64,000 nt of DNA, taken from assembly GCA_027459785.1 (NCBI GenBank), contig DAIDGU010000071.1:62001-126000 (forward strand), written 5' to 3'. Of the stretch, positions 24,595 to 32,836 are shown piece by piece. The DNA is from Ktedonobacteria bacterium (lineage in GTDB: Bacteria > Chloroflexota > Ktedonobacteria > Ktedonobacterales > JACDGC01). A program made the translations under genes and the position numbers. The notes under the pieces were generated by a model. It worked only from the letters and a program-made list of their open reading frames with translations, did not search any database and was not told where the DNA came from. The stretch's first letter is position 1. Every line of letters begins with the position of its first letter.

Positions 24595-25908
24595 TTAACC
24601 TGGCCAGCGGAGTACGACAACTTCTTCGCGTAGCTGCGCTTTGGTTGCGGTCGCCAGGCGGGTGCGAAAAAGATCGATGCCGACGACTTTATAACCGAGG
24701 GACTCTGCGATCTGGGCCAGCAACATGCCAGTGGGGATCAGCACGCGCAAGAACGATGCTTGATCGCCCACGACATAGGCGAGATGTGCGCCAGGACGCA
24801 GCAGCGGACGCAGGTTGGCGAAATGCCGTGCCATGCCACCGAAGTAGAGCCGCGTGACGCGCGCATACAGGCGCTCGAAGCCGGAAGTCTTACCTAGCGC
24901 GACCCGCCGCGCCTCGATCTCATCGGCGATACGTTGAATCTCAGGGAACTGCGCGACCCAGGCATCATCATCGTCGCCCTGGTACACGTTGCGCGTATTC
25001 GATCGCAGCAGACCGTGCTTGAGGGCACGCAACTCCGCTTTATTCTGGATGAAGCCCAGCAACACCGATTCGAGTCGCGTTGTGCGCGTATAGTCTTTCT
25101 CATTGGGGTAGGGTGGCGAGGTAAAAACGGCGTCGATGGATGCTGGCGGGATGAGTGCGCCCATCTGCCGGGCATCCGCGCGGTACACCTGCGTCGGCAC
25201 ATCGCGCCGAGCATGCACCTGGCGCAGATCATCCGCCAGCGCCCGCATGTTTGTTAGCCAAGGTGCAATCACGGGCGCATCGGCTTGTGGACGACCGACG
25301 CCCACCTCCGGCCCGAAGGTGAGGTTGCTAGCCGAAAAGACTATCGTCTTGGCAAAGGCGAGCAGTGCATGGGCCGTATCTTCATTATCCGGCTGCGCTT
25401 GAATGGCGTCGCGGAGTACCAGCGCTTTGTGCAACGGCAACGGACTGATCGAATTGGCGAGCAGCAGTTTAGTTTGCTCGGCAGTGAGCGAGCGTAGCGC
25501 CTGGGGGGCGGCTACCAACGCTGGAAAGAGGGTGACGTCGTCGATGCCGTCGCTGGCGAGAGTGGCTTGCGCAACGGTGGCGACTGCCTGTGTGCGCCGT
25601 ATCAGCTGATCAGGATCGGGTTGCCATGTGGTTTTGGTTCGGCTGGCGAAATGTGCCAGCGCGTTCGCTTCGATGCCGACGCTGGGGATGCCCAGCTTCT
25701 TGCATTCAACCAAGGTCGTGCCAGTGCCACAAAAAGGATCGAGGACCGTTTGCTCCGGCGTGACGCCGAATCGTTCCAGATAGCTGCGCACGAGATGCGG
25801 CGGAAACGCGAGCACAAAGCGATACCACTCATGGACCGCGCGGTCTTCAGGATACAGTTTGTTGATCGCACTGTTCGCGTCACGGCGGCGGGCGGTCGCG
25901 TAGCTCAT
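24595..25908 (-). CDS. DNA methyltransferase, amino-MTase class
   Basis: A 437-residue protein from ATG 25908 (MSYATARRRDANSAINKLYP), with GAGG ten bases upstream. SAM-binding motif I is VLDPFCGTGTTLVECKKLG near residue 60. The catalytic motif IV is FTSPPYPNEKDYTR near residue 265, the TSPPY form common in N4-cytosine and some N6-adenine enzymes. About 200 residues separate them, leaving room for a target-recognition segment. Near the C-terminus there is HLAYVVGDQASFLRVLIPTG. It pairs with the downstream nuclease-like gene as a type II-like restriction-modification unit. The recognised base and sequence are unknown. Confidence 0.85.
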   Translation of the reverse strand: MSYATARRRDANSAINKLYPEDRAVHEWYRFVLAFPPHLVRSYLERFGVTPEQTVLDPFCGTGTTLVECKKLGIPSVGIEANALAHFASRTKTTWQPDPDQLIRRTQAVATVAQATLASDGIDDVTLFPALVAAPQALRSLTAEQTKLLLANSISPLPLHKALVLRDAIQAQPDNEDTAHALLAFAKTIVFSASNLTFGPEVGVGRPQADAPVIAPWLTNMRALADDLRQVHARRDVPTQVYRADARQMGALIPPASIDAVFTSPPYPNEKDYTRTTRLESVLLGFIQNKAELRALKHGLLRSNTRNVYQGDDDDAWVAQFPEIQRIADEIEARRVALGKTSGFERLYARVTRLYFGGMARHFANLRPLLRPGAHLAYVVGDQASFLRVLIPTGMLLAQIAESLGYKVVGIDLFRTRLATATKAQLREEVVVLRWPG

Positions 25909-26012
25909 CGTGGGCCATCCTCTGTATGAAGTAGCGCTCGCTATTGCACCCATTATCGCACATCCTCACGTCCTCGCGGTGGGTGCGCAGGGTGGCGGGC
26001 GCTGTGCGGCGT

Positions 26013-26042
26013 TTGACGCCTGAGATCGCGCGGTTCTATAAT
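26013..26042 (+). promoter_or_regulatory. promoter of the larE-folE operon
   Basis: TTGACG at 26013-26018, 18-base spacer, TATAAT at 26037-26042: the best housekeeping-type promoter in the window, about 100 bases before larE. Confidence 0.8.
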
Positions 26043-26045
26043 GGA

Positions 26046-26123
26046 ATGGTGCTGGGAATGGTGCTAAAAATGGTGCTACAACTGGTGGCACCGCGCGTGG
26101 TGTTGGCGTTGGTGGTTGGATAG
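26046..26123 (+). CDS. possible 25-residue hydrophobic leader peptide before larE
   Basis: An in-frame ATG at 26046, with further in-frame ATGs at 26058 and 26070, opens a frame reading MVLGMVLKMVLQLVAPRVVL and ending ALVVG at TAG 26123. It is built on the degenerate direct repeat AATGGTGCT. Transcription from the TATAAT at 26037 would begin near 26049, so the internal ATGs are the usable ones. It ends 17 bases before larE. It could be a leader peptide, a tiny membrane protein or chance. Confidence 0.3.
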   Translation: MVLGMVLKMVLQLVAPRVVLALVVG

Positions 26124-26140
26124 TTAAGGAGCCGTGGTTC

Positions 26141-26998
26141 ATGCCAGATAGCATGCCGTCGCCCGTGGAGCAGGAGCCGCTCGCGCCAGAAGTGGCGGCG
26201 CAGTATGCGCGCCTGCGCGCGATCGTGCGCGACCTTGGCTCCGTGCTGGTGGCGTATTCGGGCGGGGTGGATAGCGCGCTGTTGCTGAAGGTGGCGCACG
26301 ACGAGCTGGGCGACCAGGCGCTGGGCGTGCTGGCCGTCTCGCCGGCATATGACGATGACGAGACCGCCGCCGCGCTGGCCGTCGCCGCGCAGATGGGCAT
26401 TCCCGTCATCACCGTGACGACGCATGAGATGGAGAATCCGGCGTATGTGGCCAACGGGCCAGATCGCTGCTTCCATTGCAAACAGGAGTTATTCACGCAA
26501 TTGGAGCCGTTGGCGACGCAGCGCGGCCTGGCACACATCGCCTATGGCGTGAACCGCGACGACCTGGGCGATTATCGTCCCGGCCAACGCGCGGCGCGGC
26601 AGCGTGGCGTGGCGGGGCCACTTTTGGAGGCTGGGCTGGGCAAAGCGGAGATCCGCGCGCTGGCGCGTTACCTGGGCGTGCCGGTATGGGATAAGCCGGC
26701 GCTGGCATGTTACTCGTCGCGCATCCCCTATGGCAACGCCGTCACAGTGGAGGCGCTACAGCGCATCGGGCGGGCGGAGCGGGTGGTGCGCGAGTTGGGT
26801 TTTCGCCGCGTGCGCGTGCGGCATCACGACACCATCGCGCGTCTCGAAGTGGACCCAGACGATCTGCCGCGCATCGTCGCGCCGGAGGTGCGCACGGTCA
26901 TCGACCGCGAATTGCGGGCGCTGGGCTATCTTTATATCACGCTGGACCTGCGCGGCTATCGCACCGGCAGCCTCAATGACGCGCTGCATCGCCGGTGA
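26141..26998 (+). CDS. larE: ATP-dependent sacrificial sulfur transferase LarE-like
   Basis: A 285-residue PP-loop enzyme. LarE adenylates the nickel-pincer cofactor precursor and donates sulfur from its own cysteine. Seen: the PP-loop [13 protein letters not shown] near residue 40, the metal/substrate region [13 protein letters not shown], and [15 protein letters not shown], in which the Cys matches the sacrificial position of Lactobacillus LarE. AAGGAG sits nine bases upstream of the ATG. The TGA overlaps an ATG in the folE frame (TGATG), so the two are one operon. No larB, larC or larA is in the window, so the product may serve another pathway. Confidence 0.88.
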   Translation: MPDSMPSPVEQEPLAPEVAAQYARLRAIVRDLGSVLVAYSGGVDSALLLKVAHDELGDQALGVLAVSPAYDDDETAAALAVAAQMGIPVITVTTHEMENPAYVANGPDRCFHCKQELFTQLEPLATQRGLAHIAYGVNRDDLGDYRPGQRAARQRGVAGPLLEAGLGKAEIRALARYLGVPVWDKPALACYSSRIPYGNAVTVEALQRIGRAERVVRELGFRRVRVRHHDTIARLEVDPDDLPRIVAPEVRTVIDRELRALGYLYITLDLRGYRTGSLNDALHRR

Positions 26999-27030
26999 TG
27001 CGGGCGCGACCAGAGCTAAAGGACAGTATT

Positions 27031-28068
27031 GTGGATCTCGATGCTATTAAATCCGCTGTGACGAGCATATTGATCGCCATCGGCGAAGACCCAGAGCGGG
27101 AGGGACTGCGTGGCACCCCGCGCCGCATCGCCGAAATGTACGCGGAAATCTTCGCGGGCCTCAACCAAGATCCCCGCGATGTGCTGCGCGTCGGTTTCGA
27201 AGAGGGCCATGAAGAGATGGTTATCGTCAAAGACATTCCCTTCTATTCCGTCTGTGAACACCATCTGGTGCCGTTTTTCGGCAGGGCGCATGTCGGCTAC
27301 ATCCCCGATGATGGGCGCGTGGTGGGCATCAGCAAGCTCGCCCGCGCCACGGAGATCCTCGCCCGCCGCCCGCAGTTGCAGGAGCGCCTGACAAGCCAAC
27401 TGGCGGAAGCGATCATGAGCGCGATGGCCCCCGCTGGGGTGGGTGTGGTCGTCGAGGCCGAACACCTCTGCTATGATAGCGAGACGGAGATCCTGACGGA
27501 GAACGGCTGGCGGCGCTTCGCCGACCTGCGCATGGAGCGCGTGGCTCAGGTGGACCCCGTCACGCTGGAAAGCTCCTTCGTCACGCCGACCCAATGGTTG
27601 CACTATGACTATCATGGTCCGATGGTGCGCATTTGCTCGGATGATGTCGATCTCTTCGTCACGCCGGATCACCGTATGCTGGTGCAGCGGGCGGAGGAGT
27701 TCCGTCGGGGGCCGGGGGCGTGGCAGTTCGTTGCGGCGCGCGACCTCGATCCCACCAGTTCCTATGTCATCCCCTGCCGCTGCTCGCGGTCCGGTGAAAT
27801 GCGCTGGCACGACCGGCTGGCGCTGCTTGCCCCCGAACACCGCAGCATCGAGCAGTACGACGGCACGGTGTATTGTGTCAGCGTGCCGACCAGCGCGATC
27901 TACGTGCGGCGCAACGGGCAGACGGCGGTGTGTGGCAACTGTATGACGATGCGCGGCGTGAAAAAGCCGGGCAGTCAAACCGTCACCAGCGCCATGCGCG
28001 GCGTCTTCCGCGACAGCGTGGCCACGCGCGCCGAGTTCATGGCGCTCATCCATCATGGGCATTCATAG
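27031..28068 (+). CDS. folE: GTP cyclohydrolase I interrupted by an intein
   Basis: Makes 7,8-dihydroneopterin triphosphate from GTP for folate (and in some bacteria queuosine) synthesis. The host protein is split: residues up to [10 protein letters not shown], then a 157-residue intein, then [20 protein letters not shown] to the end. The spliced product would be about 188 residues, with zinc ligands Cys and His in [11 protein letters not shown] and the third ligand being the Cys right after the intein. I chose GTG 27031 ([10 protein letters not shown]), with AAAGGA seven bases upstream and a start matching usual FolE lengths. ATG 26998, overlapping the larE stop, is the alternative. Confidence 0.93.
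   Translation: MDLDAIKSAVTSILIAIGEDPEREGLRGTPRRIAEMYAEIFAGLNQDPRDVLRVGFEEGHEEMVIVKDIPFYSVCEHHLVPFFGRAHVGYIPDDGRVVGISKLARATEILARRPQLQERLTSQLAEAIMSAMAPAGVGVVVEAEHLCYDSETEILTENGWRRFADLRMERVAQVDPVTLESSFVTPTQWLHYDYHGPMVRICSDDVDLFVTPDHRMLVQRAEEFRRGPGAWQFVAARDLDPTSSYVIPCRCSRSGEMRWHDRLALLAPEHRSIEQYDGTVYCVSVPTSAIYVRRNGQTAVCGNCMTMRGVKKPGSQTVTSAMRGVFRDSVATRAEFMALIHHGHS
27469..27939 (+). other. mini-intein in FolE (157 residues, no homing endonuclease)
   Basis: Begins with Cys1 in [20 protein letters not shown] (block A) and has the block B TXXH in [11 protein letters not shown]. It ends with blocks F/G in [18 protein letters not shown] and QTAVCGN, followed by the +1 Cys. The terminal Asn is present but the penultimate residue is Gly rather than the usual His. 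There is no LAGLIDADG or HNH segment, and 157 residues is near the minimum for a splicing domain. Removing it rejoins EAEHL-CMTMRG, the normal FolE sequence. Confidence 0.93.
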
Positions 28069-28144
28069 GCAGGTAGGAATGACGCAGGCAGCCGCAGATG
28101 ATATGGGCTAGCCAGGTATACGAACATATAAGGGGCCAATAAGC

Positions 28145-28981
28145 ATGCGCTTTTGTGGCAATTGCGGCGCGCAATTGGGAACCGCCGAGATGATGACGGG
28201 CGCGTGTGCCACCTGCGGCGCGCGGATCACACCTGACGGCGATCTGATAGACCCGCAGCAGACGGTGGCGACGCCACCCAGCCAGACAACCTTTCCGGTT
28301 GTCGGCGCTACCAGCGACCGCCCGACTGTCGCCGGGCCTCCGCCGCGCTGGGTGACGGCACAGCCTGGCGCGCTGCCGCCGGCCCGCCGGCCCGCGCCGG
28401 TGGGGCTGCTCGCCGGCCTCGGCGCGGCGCTCCTCGTCGTCCTGCTCACGCTCGTGCTGCTCGTGGCGCACGCGGGCAGGATATTCGTTGGGGGGCCACC
28501 CAGCACGGGATCGACGGGCAGCAACGGCGGTGGTGCGACTGCGACCCAGCCTGTGGTAGCCAGCAAGACGCCAACGCCAACAACTCAGGCGACCGCGACG
28601 CCTGGCAACGCGGCCAGCCCCACGCCCACCACCTCACCGACCCCATCGGCATCCCCCACTAGCACCACGAATCCCACACCCACCCCTGCGCCGCCCGTCC
28701 TGGTCGTCTCGAAGCCATCATCACCCAACATTATCGCTTGCCAGTCGCCCAACGGGGCCACAAGTACATTTTCCGTCGCCAATTCCGGCGGCAGTCCGCT
28801 GACCTGGACGGCAACGACACCCGATGTCACCTACCAGATCGATCCTGCGACTGGCACCCTTGCTCCTGGGACGCAACAGAGCGTGAGCGTGAGCCATATC
28901 CACACCACCAACAGCGTGACGATCACGGCGAACGGCGCGGCAAACTCGCCGCAGACCGTCACGATCAGGTGCTTGATTTAA
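28145..28981 (+). CDS. zinc-ribbon, membrane-spanning protein with an extracellular BACON-like domain
   Basis: A 278-residue protein. The N-terminus is a zinc ribbon (FCGNCGAQLG then GACATCGARI: two CXXC pairs). A TM helix follows around residues 90-115 (LLAGLGAALLVVLLTLVLLV), then a Ser/Thr/Pro linker (TPTTSPTPSASPTSTTNPTP). The C-terminal domain of about 85 residues reads STFSVANSGGSPLTWTATTP and GTLAPGTQQSVSVSHIHTTN, like BACON/Ig-type beta sandwiches. Two Cys (IIACQS and IRCLI) frame it and may pair. AAGGGG lies upstream of the ATG. The zinc ribbon would be cytosolic and the beta domain outside. Confidence 0.78.
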   Translation: MRFCGNCGAQLGTAEMMTGACATCGARITPDGDLIDPQQTVATPPSQTTFPVVGATSDRPTVAGPPPRWVTAQPGALPPARRPAPVGLLAGLGAALLVVLLTLVLLVAHAGRIFVGGPPSTGSTGSNGGGATATQPVVASKTPTPTTQATATPGNAASPTPTTSPTPSASPTSTTNPTPTPAPPVLVVSKPSSPNIIACQSPNGATSTFSVANSGGSPLTWTATTPDVTYQIDPATGTLAPGTQQSVSVSHIHTTNSVTITANGAANSPQTVTIRCLI

Positions 28982-29009
28982 CGCAATATCACTCAGGAGG
29001 CACCTCCAT

Positions 29010-29885
29010 ATGGCAAACCAGCCCTTACGGTTCGGCATCAAGACGATGCCCCAGCAAACGACCTATGATGATATCGTGCGCGTGTGGCGCGAGGCCGATG
29101 CCATCCCCATCCTTGAGCATGCCTGGGTCTTCGACCATTTTTACCCCATCAACGTGCCGGATACGACCGGGCCGTGCCTGGAAGGCTGGACGCTACTGGC
29201 AGCGTTGGCAGCGCAGACGGACCGGTTGCGGGTGGGCGTGATGGTGACGGGCAACACCTACCGGCATCCCGCCGTGCTGGCGAACATGGGCGCGACAGTG
29301 GATGTCATCTCCAGGGGCCGCTTAGACTTCGGCATCGGCGCGGCGTGGAACGAGCAGGAACACGCGGCGTATGGCATCCCGCTCTTCGCGCCAGGGGAGC
29401 GCATCCGCCGGCTGGGTGAGGCGTGCGAGGTCATCCGCCGCCTGTGGACCGAGCCGACGGTGACATTCCAGGGCAAGTATTATCAACTGACAGAGGCGCG
29501 CTGTGAGCCGAAGCCGGTGCAAAAGCCTTATCCGCCGTTCGTCATCGGCGGTAGCGGCGAACAATTGACGCTGCGCGTCGTGGCGCGCTATGCTGACATC
29601 TGGAACGCCAGCACCAGCAGCCCGGAGGAATTCGCCCGCAAGAGCGCCATCCTGGACGAGCATTGTGCCGCCATCGGGCGCGATCCGGCCAGCATCGAGC
29701 GTTCCGTGCAGATCATCGTCAATCCCACCGACCTCGCCGCCAGCCGGGAGATCTTTCGTGGGTTGGTCAAGGTCGGCGCGACACACCTGATCTTCTACCT
29801 GCGCCCACCGTTCCCAGAGGGCATCGCGCGCCGCCTGGCCGACGAGATCGCTCAGCCCCTGCGCGACGAATTCGGCACGGCGTAG
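29010..29885 (+). CDS. LLM-class flavin/F420-dependent oxidoreductase
   Basis: A 291-residue TIM-barrel enzyme of the luciferase-like monooxygenase superfamily, which uses FMN or coenzyme F420. Seen: RFGIKTMPQQTTYDDIVRVW, EHAWVFDHFYPI, the signature LRVGVMVTGNTYRHPAVLAN, DVISRGRLDFGIGAAWNEQE and PFVIGGSGEQLTLRVVARYA. This arrangement matches the F420-type group in actinobacteria and Chloroflexota. Substrate unknown. A strong AGGAGG precedes the ATG by nine bases. It follows the zinc-ribbon gene by 28 bases and may be cotranscribed. Confidence 0.85.
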   Translation: MANQPLRFGIKTMPQQTTYDDIVRVWREADAIPILEHAWVFDHFYPINVPDTTGPCLEGWTLLAALAAQTDRLRVGVMVTGNTYRHPAVLANMGATVDVISRGRLDFGIGAAWNEQEHAAYGIPLFAPGERIRRLGEACEVIRRLWTEPTVTFQGKYYQLTEARCEPKPVQKPYPPFVIGGSGEQLTLRVVARYADIWNASTSSPEEFARKSAILDEHCAAIGRDPASIERSVQIIVNPTDLAASREIFRGLVKVGATHLIFYLRPPFPEGIARRLADEIAQPLRDEFGTA

Positions 29886-29905
29886 ACCAGAACCGCACAC
29901 GCAAA

Positions 29906-29990
29906 CCACGAAAGCTTCACGAAGGCCACGAAAAGGGTGACGGACCGCGAGAAAACACGAAATAGCCGCGAGCAACGCGAAATCGGGGAG
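29906..29990. repeat. family D CACGAA-rich repeat, degenerate copy
   Basis: Contains CCACGAAAGCTTCACGAAGG then CCACGAAAAG and further ACACGAAA and ACGCGAAA units in the gap after the LLM gene. It matches one half of the inverted repeats at 43588-43678 and 55057-55154. Confidence 0.6.
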
Positions 29991-30055
29991 AATATCATCC
30001 CCTCCTGTCGCGTCTAGCGCGCCGCGCTCGTGTCATCTCGTACCTCGTCACCTTT

Positions 30056-31852
30056 TTAATTCGTCTGTGGCTCGTTGCCGGTGTTGGCGGCGGTGACGTT
30101 CGGCAGGGGTGCGTCCGTGGGCAGGGGATTGGGGTGCGAGGGGCGTGTCGTGGGACCGGTGAGCGCGGCGATGCCAGGGTGCGAGATGTCGGCGGGGGAA
30201 GGTTCGGCACCCATCGCCGTCGCGATCGTCCCCACGCTGCTGTCGTTCGGCGAGGCACCCAGCGGGGCTACACGGCGGCGCGCGTCGGTCAGCAGTTCCA
30301 TGATCTGCGGGCGCACGGCCAGGTTGTTATTAGGAATGCGCTCCCATTGTTCGCGCGCCAGCGCGTAAAAGCCGGCGCGGTAACAAAAGAAGCCGAGGGC
30401 GGCGCGGGCGTCGAAGAGATTCATGCGCACCCACAAAGCGCTCTGCTCCACCGGCGAGGTCACGTTCTTATCCGTCGCCTCCGTCAATTCGACGAGGGAA
30501 TACATGCGCCGCCCAAAGAGCTTGTAGGGATAGCCGTAAAAGATGCCAATGCGCGGCCCCTGCGCCGTGCTGACGGTTCCCAGGAAGTAATTGCGCGTGT
30601 GGTGGCCGCTCTGCCAGAGCGCGATGCCGATGAGCAGGGCGATGAAGCGCGCCAGATACCGCTGCCAGGTGAAGGGCGCGAGCGCCGAGGCGATGCCGAG
30701 CGCGCCGAACAGCGCCGCGATGGTCCACGCGCTATAGACCAGCCGGCGGCGATCCCAACCCAGCAGGTCGAAGTGGTGGTGCATCGGCGTCGCCAAAAAG
30801 GGCAGCGGATATTCTGTGTGGGGAAACCACACGTGGTCCGCCTCAAAGCGTTCCATCTTCAGGAAGTGGCGGAAGAAGCGCACCAGCAGGCGCGACTGAA
30901 TCACCGCCGACAGCCCTTCCAGCACGAAAACGCCGCCGATCAGCACCAGCAGCAATTCCTGGCGATCTACTAGGGCGATGATCGCCAGCATGCCACCGAT
31001 GGCGAGCGAGCCGCTATCCCCCATGATCATACGGGCGCGGCGGGGCAGGGTGGAGGTGCGCCCCTTCCAGGCGGACGGCCAGTTCCACGGCAAGAAGCCC
31101 ATTGTCGCGCCGGCCAGCGCCAGCGACGCGATCACCAGCGGATAATGATCGGGCCGATCCTCAGCCAGAATGATGACGGCGAAGGCCAGCGCCGCCGGAA
31201 AGCTCAAACCCGCCGCCAGGCCGTCCAGCCCATCGGCGAAATCGACGGCGAGCGAGGTGGTGGTGGCAACGGCCAGCACTAATAGCACGAAGAAGACCGG
31301 CCAGGCATACTGCACCTGTAACAGCAGCGTCCCCAAGCCTGGCACATCGGTATAGGGCGAATAGGCCGACGCCGCGCTGGGGACGTAATAGTATAAAGCC
31401 AGGGCGACGCCGCTGGCGACGATGGCGACGCCGACGAACTTGGTGATCTCGCGGATACCCTGCCCTGAATAGACCTTCTTCCAGTCATCGAACTGGCCGA
31501 CGATCCAGAAGCCGACCAGGCTTGCACCCAGGATGCCCAGCAGGAGCCATTGGGAGGCAGCAAAGCCTAGCAGCCAACCTGTCCCCGCGCCGGCCAGCAC
31601 CATTGCCGGGATCATCCCGCGTGAGCCGACAAGGGGTAATTCGGACGACGACGGGCGGCGGCGCTTGCTCTCCTTGCTGTTGCTCTTGCTGTTGCCAACG
31701 GCATCACTGCTGCCCAGCGACTGATCGGCGCGGAAGAAGCCTTCTTTTCGTTCGCCGCTCCGGAAGTTCGGGGCCAGCCGTAACGCGATGCCACACAGCA
31801 GCAGGGCCAGAATGAACGCGCCGACCAGCGCGACCAGCAGGAATAATTGCAT
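30056..31852 (-). CDS. mraY: MraY-like phospho-MurNAc-pentapeptide transferase with extended C-terminus
   Basis: Transfers phospho-MurNAc-pentapeptide to undecaprenyl phosphate (lipid I) at the inner face of the membrane. From ATG 31852 it has 598 residues; MraY is usually 320-360. Catalytic motifs are all visible: GQFDDWKKV, VDFADGLDGLAAG, MGDSGSLAIGG and ATPMHHHFDLLGW. Multiple TM helices run between them. Two departures: a polar Ser/Lys/Arg insert after the first TM helix (GNSKSNSKESKRRRPSSSEL), and about 190 residues after the last TM ending in a Pro/Thr-rich tail. It stands outside any mur/fts cluster. It may be the sole MraY or a specialised paralogue. Confidence 0.85.
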   Translation of the reverse strand: MQLFLLVALVGAFILALLLCGIALRLAPNFRSGERKEGFFRADQSLGSSDAVGNSKSNSKESKRRRPSSSELPLVGSRGMIPAMVLAGAGTGWLLGFAASQWLLLGILGASLVGFWIVGQFDDWKKVYSGQGIREITKFVGVAIVASGVALALYYYVPSAASAYSPYTDVPGLGTLLLQVQYAWPVFFVLLVLAVATTTSLAVDFADGLDGLAAGLSFPAALAFAVIILAEDRPDHYPLVIASLALAGATMGFLPWNWPSAWKGRTSTLPRRARMIMGDSGSLAIGGMLAIIALVDRQELLLVLIGGVFVLEGLSAVIQSRLLVRFFRHFLKMERFEADHVWFPHTEYPLPFLATPMHHHFDLLGWDRRRLVYSAWTIAALFGALGIASALAPFTWQRYLARFIALLIGIALWQSGHHTRNYFLGTVSTAQGPRIGIFYGYPYKLFGRRMYSLVELTEATDKNVTSPVEQSALWVRMNLFDARAALGFFCYRAGFYALAREQWERIPNNNLAVRPQIMELLTDARRRVAPLGASPNDSSVGTIATAMGAEPSPADISHPGIAALTGPTTRPSHPNPLPTDAPLPNVTAANTGNEPQTN

Positions 31853-32223
31853 GGGCTGCCCCTTGAAGATGAGTCTTGTCTGCGGGTTGAGGTGCGCGGG
31901 CGCATCCTTTCCCTCATGATACAACGGACGACGGCGCGCGTATACCAGTCCTATTCACGGTCGCTTGTGGGAAAGTGGGCAAAGTCGCGCCCCATCTACA
32001 GTACATAAAACGAAATGGCATGACCACCGACTAGCCCAATCGGCGGATGTGGGCTGTTTCACATCAGTTGTCGCCAGCGCATGAAACATCGCGCCCGCCG
32101 GCTCGTCTCTATAAGAGTAAGAAAGCTCGCACGACATGTGCGCCGTGTCGCCCCATTCACTGTTGCCGTCACAAAAATGTTGTGCGTATAATGAATTGGG
32201 CATTCTGAAAGGAGCTGCAAGCT
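31853..32223. other. 371-base divergent spacer between mraY and the TM2 gene
   Basis: Holds the TM2 gene promoter at 32163-32192 and, on the mraY side, a leader with no strong promoter match. No coding frame is supported. Confidence 0.5.
32163..32192 (+). promoter_or_regulatory. promoter of the TM2-domain gene
   Basis: TTGCCG at 32163-32168, 18-base spacer, TATAAT at 32187-32192, 31 bases before the start codon. Confidence 0.75.
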
Positions 32224-32571
32224 ATGGCACCGGCTGATACGTATGCGATGCAAGTGGCGGCGTCGCTGCCCCAGGCGCAACAAAACCTATTTTACGGCGA
32301 GTATAATCGGCAGGCGAAGAGCTACAATACCGCGCTGCTGCTGGCGATTTTCACCGGCTGGTGGCTTGGCGGCCACAAGTTTTATCTGGGTAAACCCCTT
32401 CAGGGTTTATTACATTTCCTCTTCGCCCCAACCATCATCCCGCTGATCCTGACGATCATTGATATCGTCAATCTACATAAGACGGTTGATCATATCAACA
32501 AGCATGCCGCCGATGAGGTCGCCGCCAAGATTCGCGCGATGCCCTTGACCGCGCCGCTCCAAAACTACTAA
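32224..32571 (+). CDS. TM2-domain membrane protein
   Basis: A 115-residue protein. After a polar N-terminus of about 35 residues it has the TM2 hallmark: helix ALLLAIFTGWWLGGHKFYLG then KPLQGLLHFLFAPTIIPLIL, and the DXXN-like turn IIDIVNLHKTVD that closes the TM2 domain. These small two-helix proteins occur widely with unknown function. AAGGAG lies nine bases before the ATG and a clean promoter precedes it, so it is a transcription unit by itself. Confidence 0.85.
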   Translation: MAPADTYAMQVAASLPQAQQNLFYGEYNRQAKSYNTALLLAIFTGWWLGGHKFYLGKPLQGLLHFLFAPTIIPLILTIIDIVNLHKTVDHINKHAADEVAAKIRAMPLTAPLQNY

Positions 32572-32646
32572 GGGGACGGCGGACCCGAATGGTCGCCGAC
32601 CAAACCGTGCGCCGGAAAGCCACGTTTAGGGCGAACAGGCAGCAGC

Positions 32647-32756
32647 GTGGGGCGGACGTTCCTGTCCGCCGGGTTGACTGACAGACAAGAATGTCTGTCC
32701 TCCCTGTGGTTGTGGGGCGGACAGCGATGATCGTGGGGCGGACATTCCTGTCCGCC
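32647..32756. repeat. family B repeat cluster (two palindromes plus a related block)
   Basis: GTGGGGCGGACGTTCCTGTC-CGCC at 32647-32670, then GACAGACAAGAATGTCTGTC, then GTGGGGCGGACATTCCTGTC-CGCC at 32733-32756. The order palindrome / GACAGACAAGAATGTCT / palindrome also appears at 50977-51107, in a different arrangement. Confidence 0.85.
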
Positions 32757-32836
32757 GTCGCGTTCCTGTGGGCTAACATTTAGCGGTGATTGCCGCCGCT
32801 GATCGTACATAGTATAAAGTTGAGGTACCTTACGGC

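Noticed and set aside
27016-28062. 348-aa minus-strand ORF
   Set aside because: Antisense of folE and its intein; no ribosome binding site or motifs.
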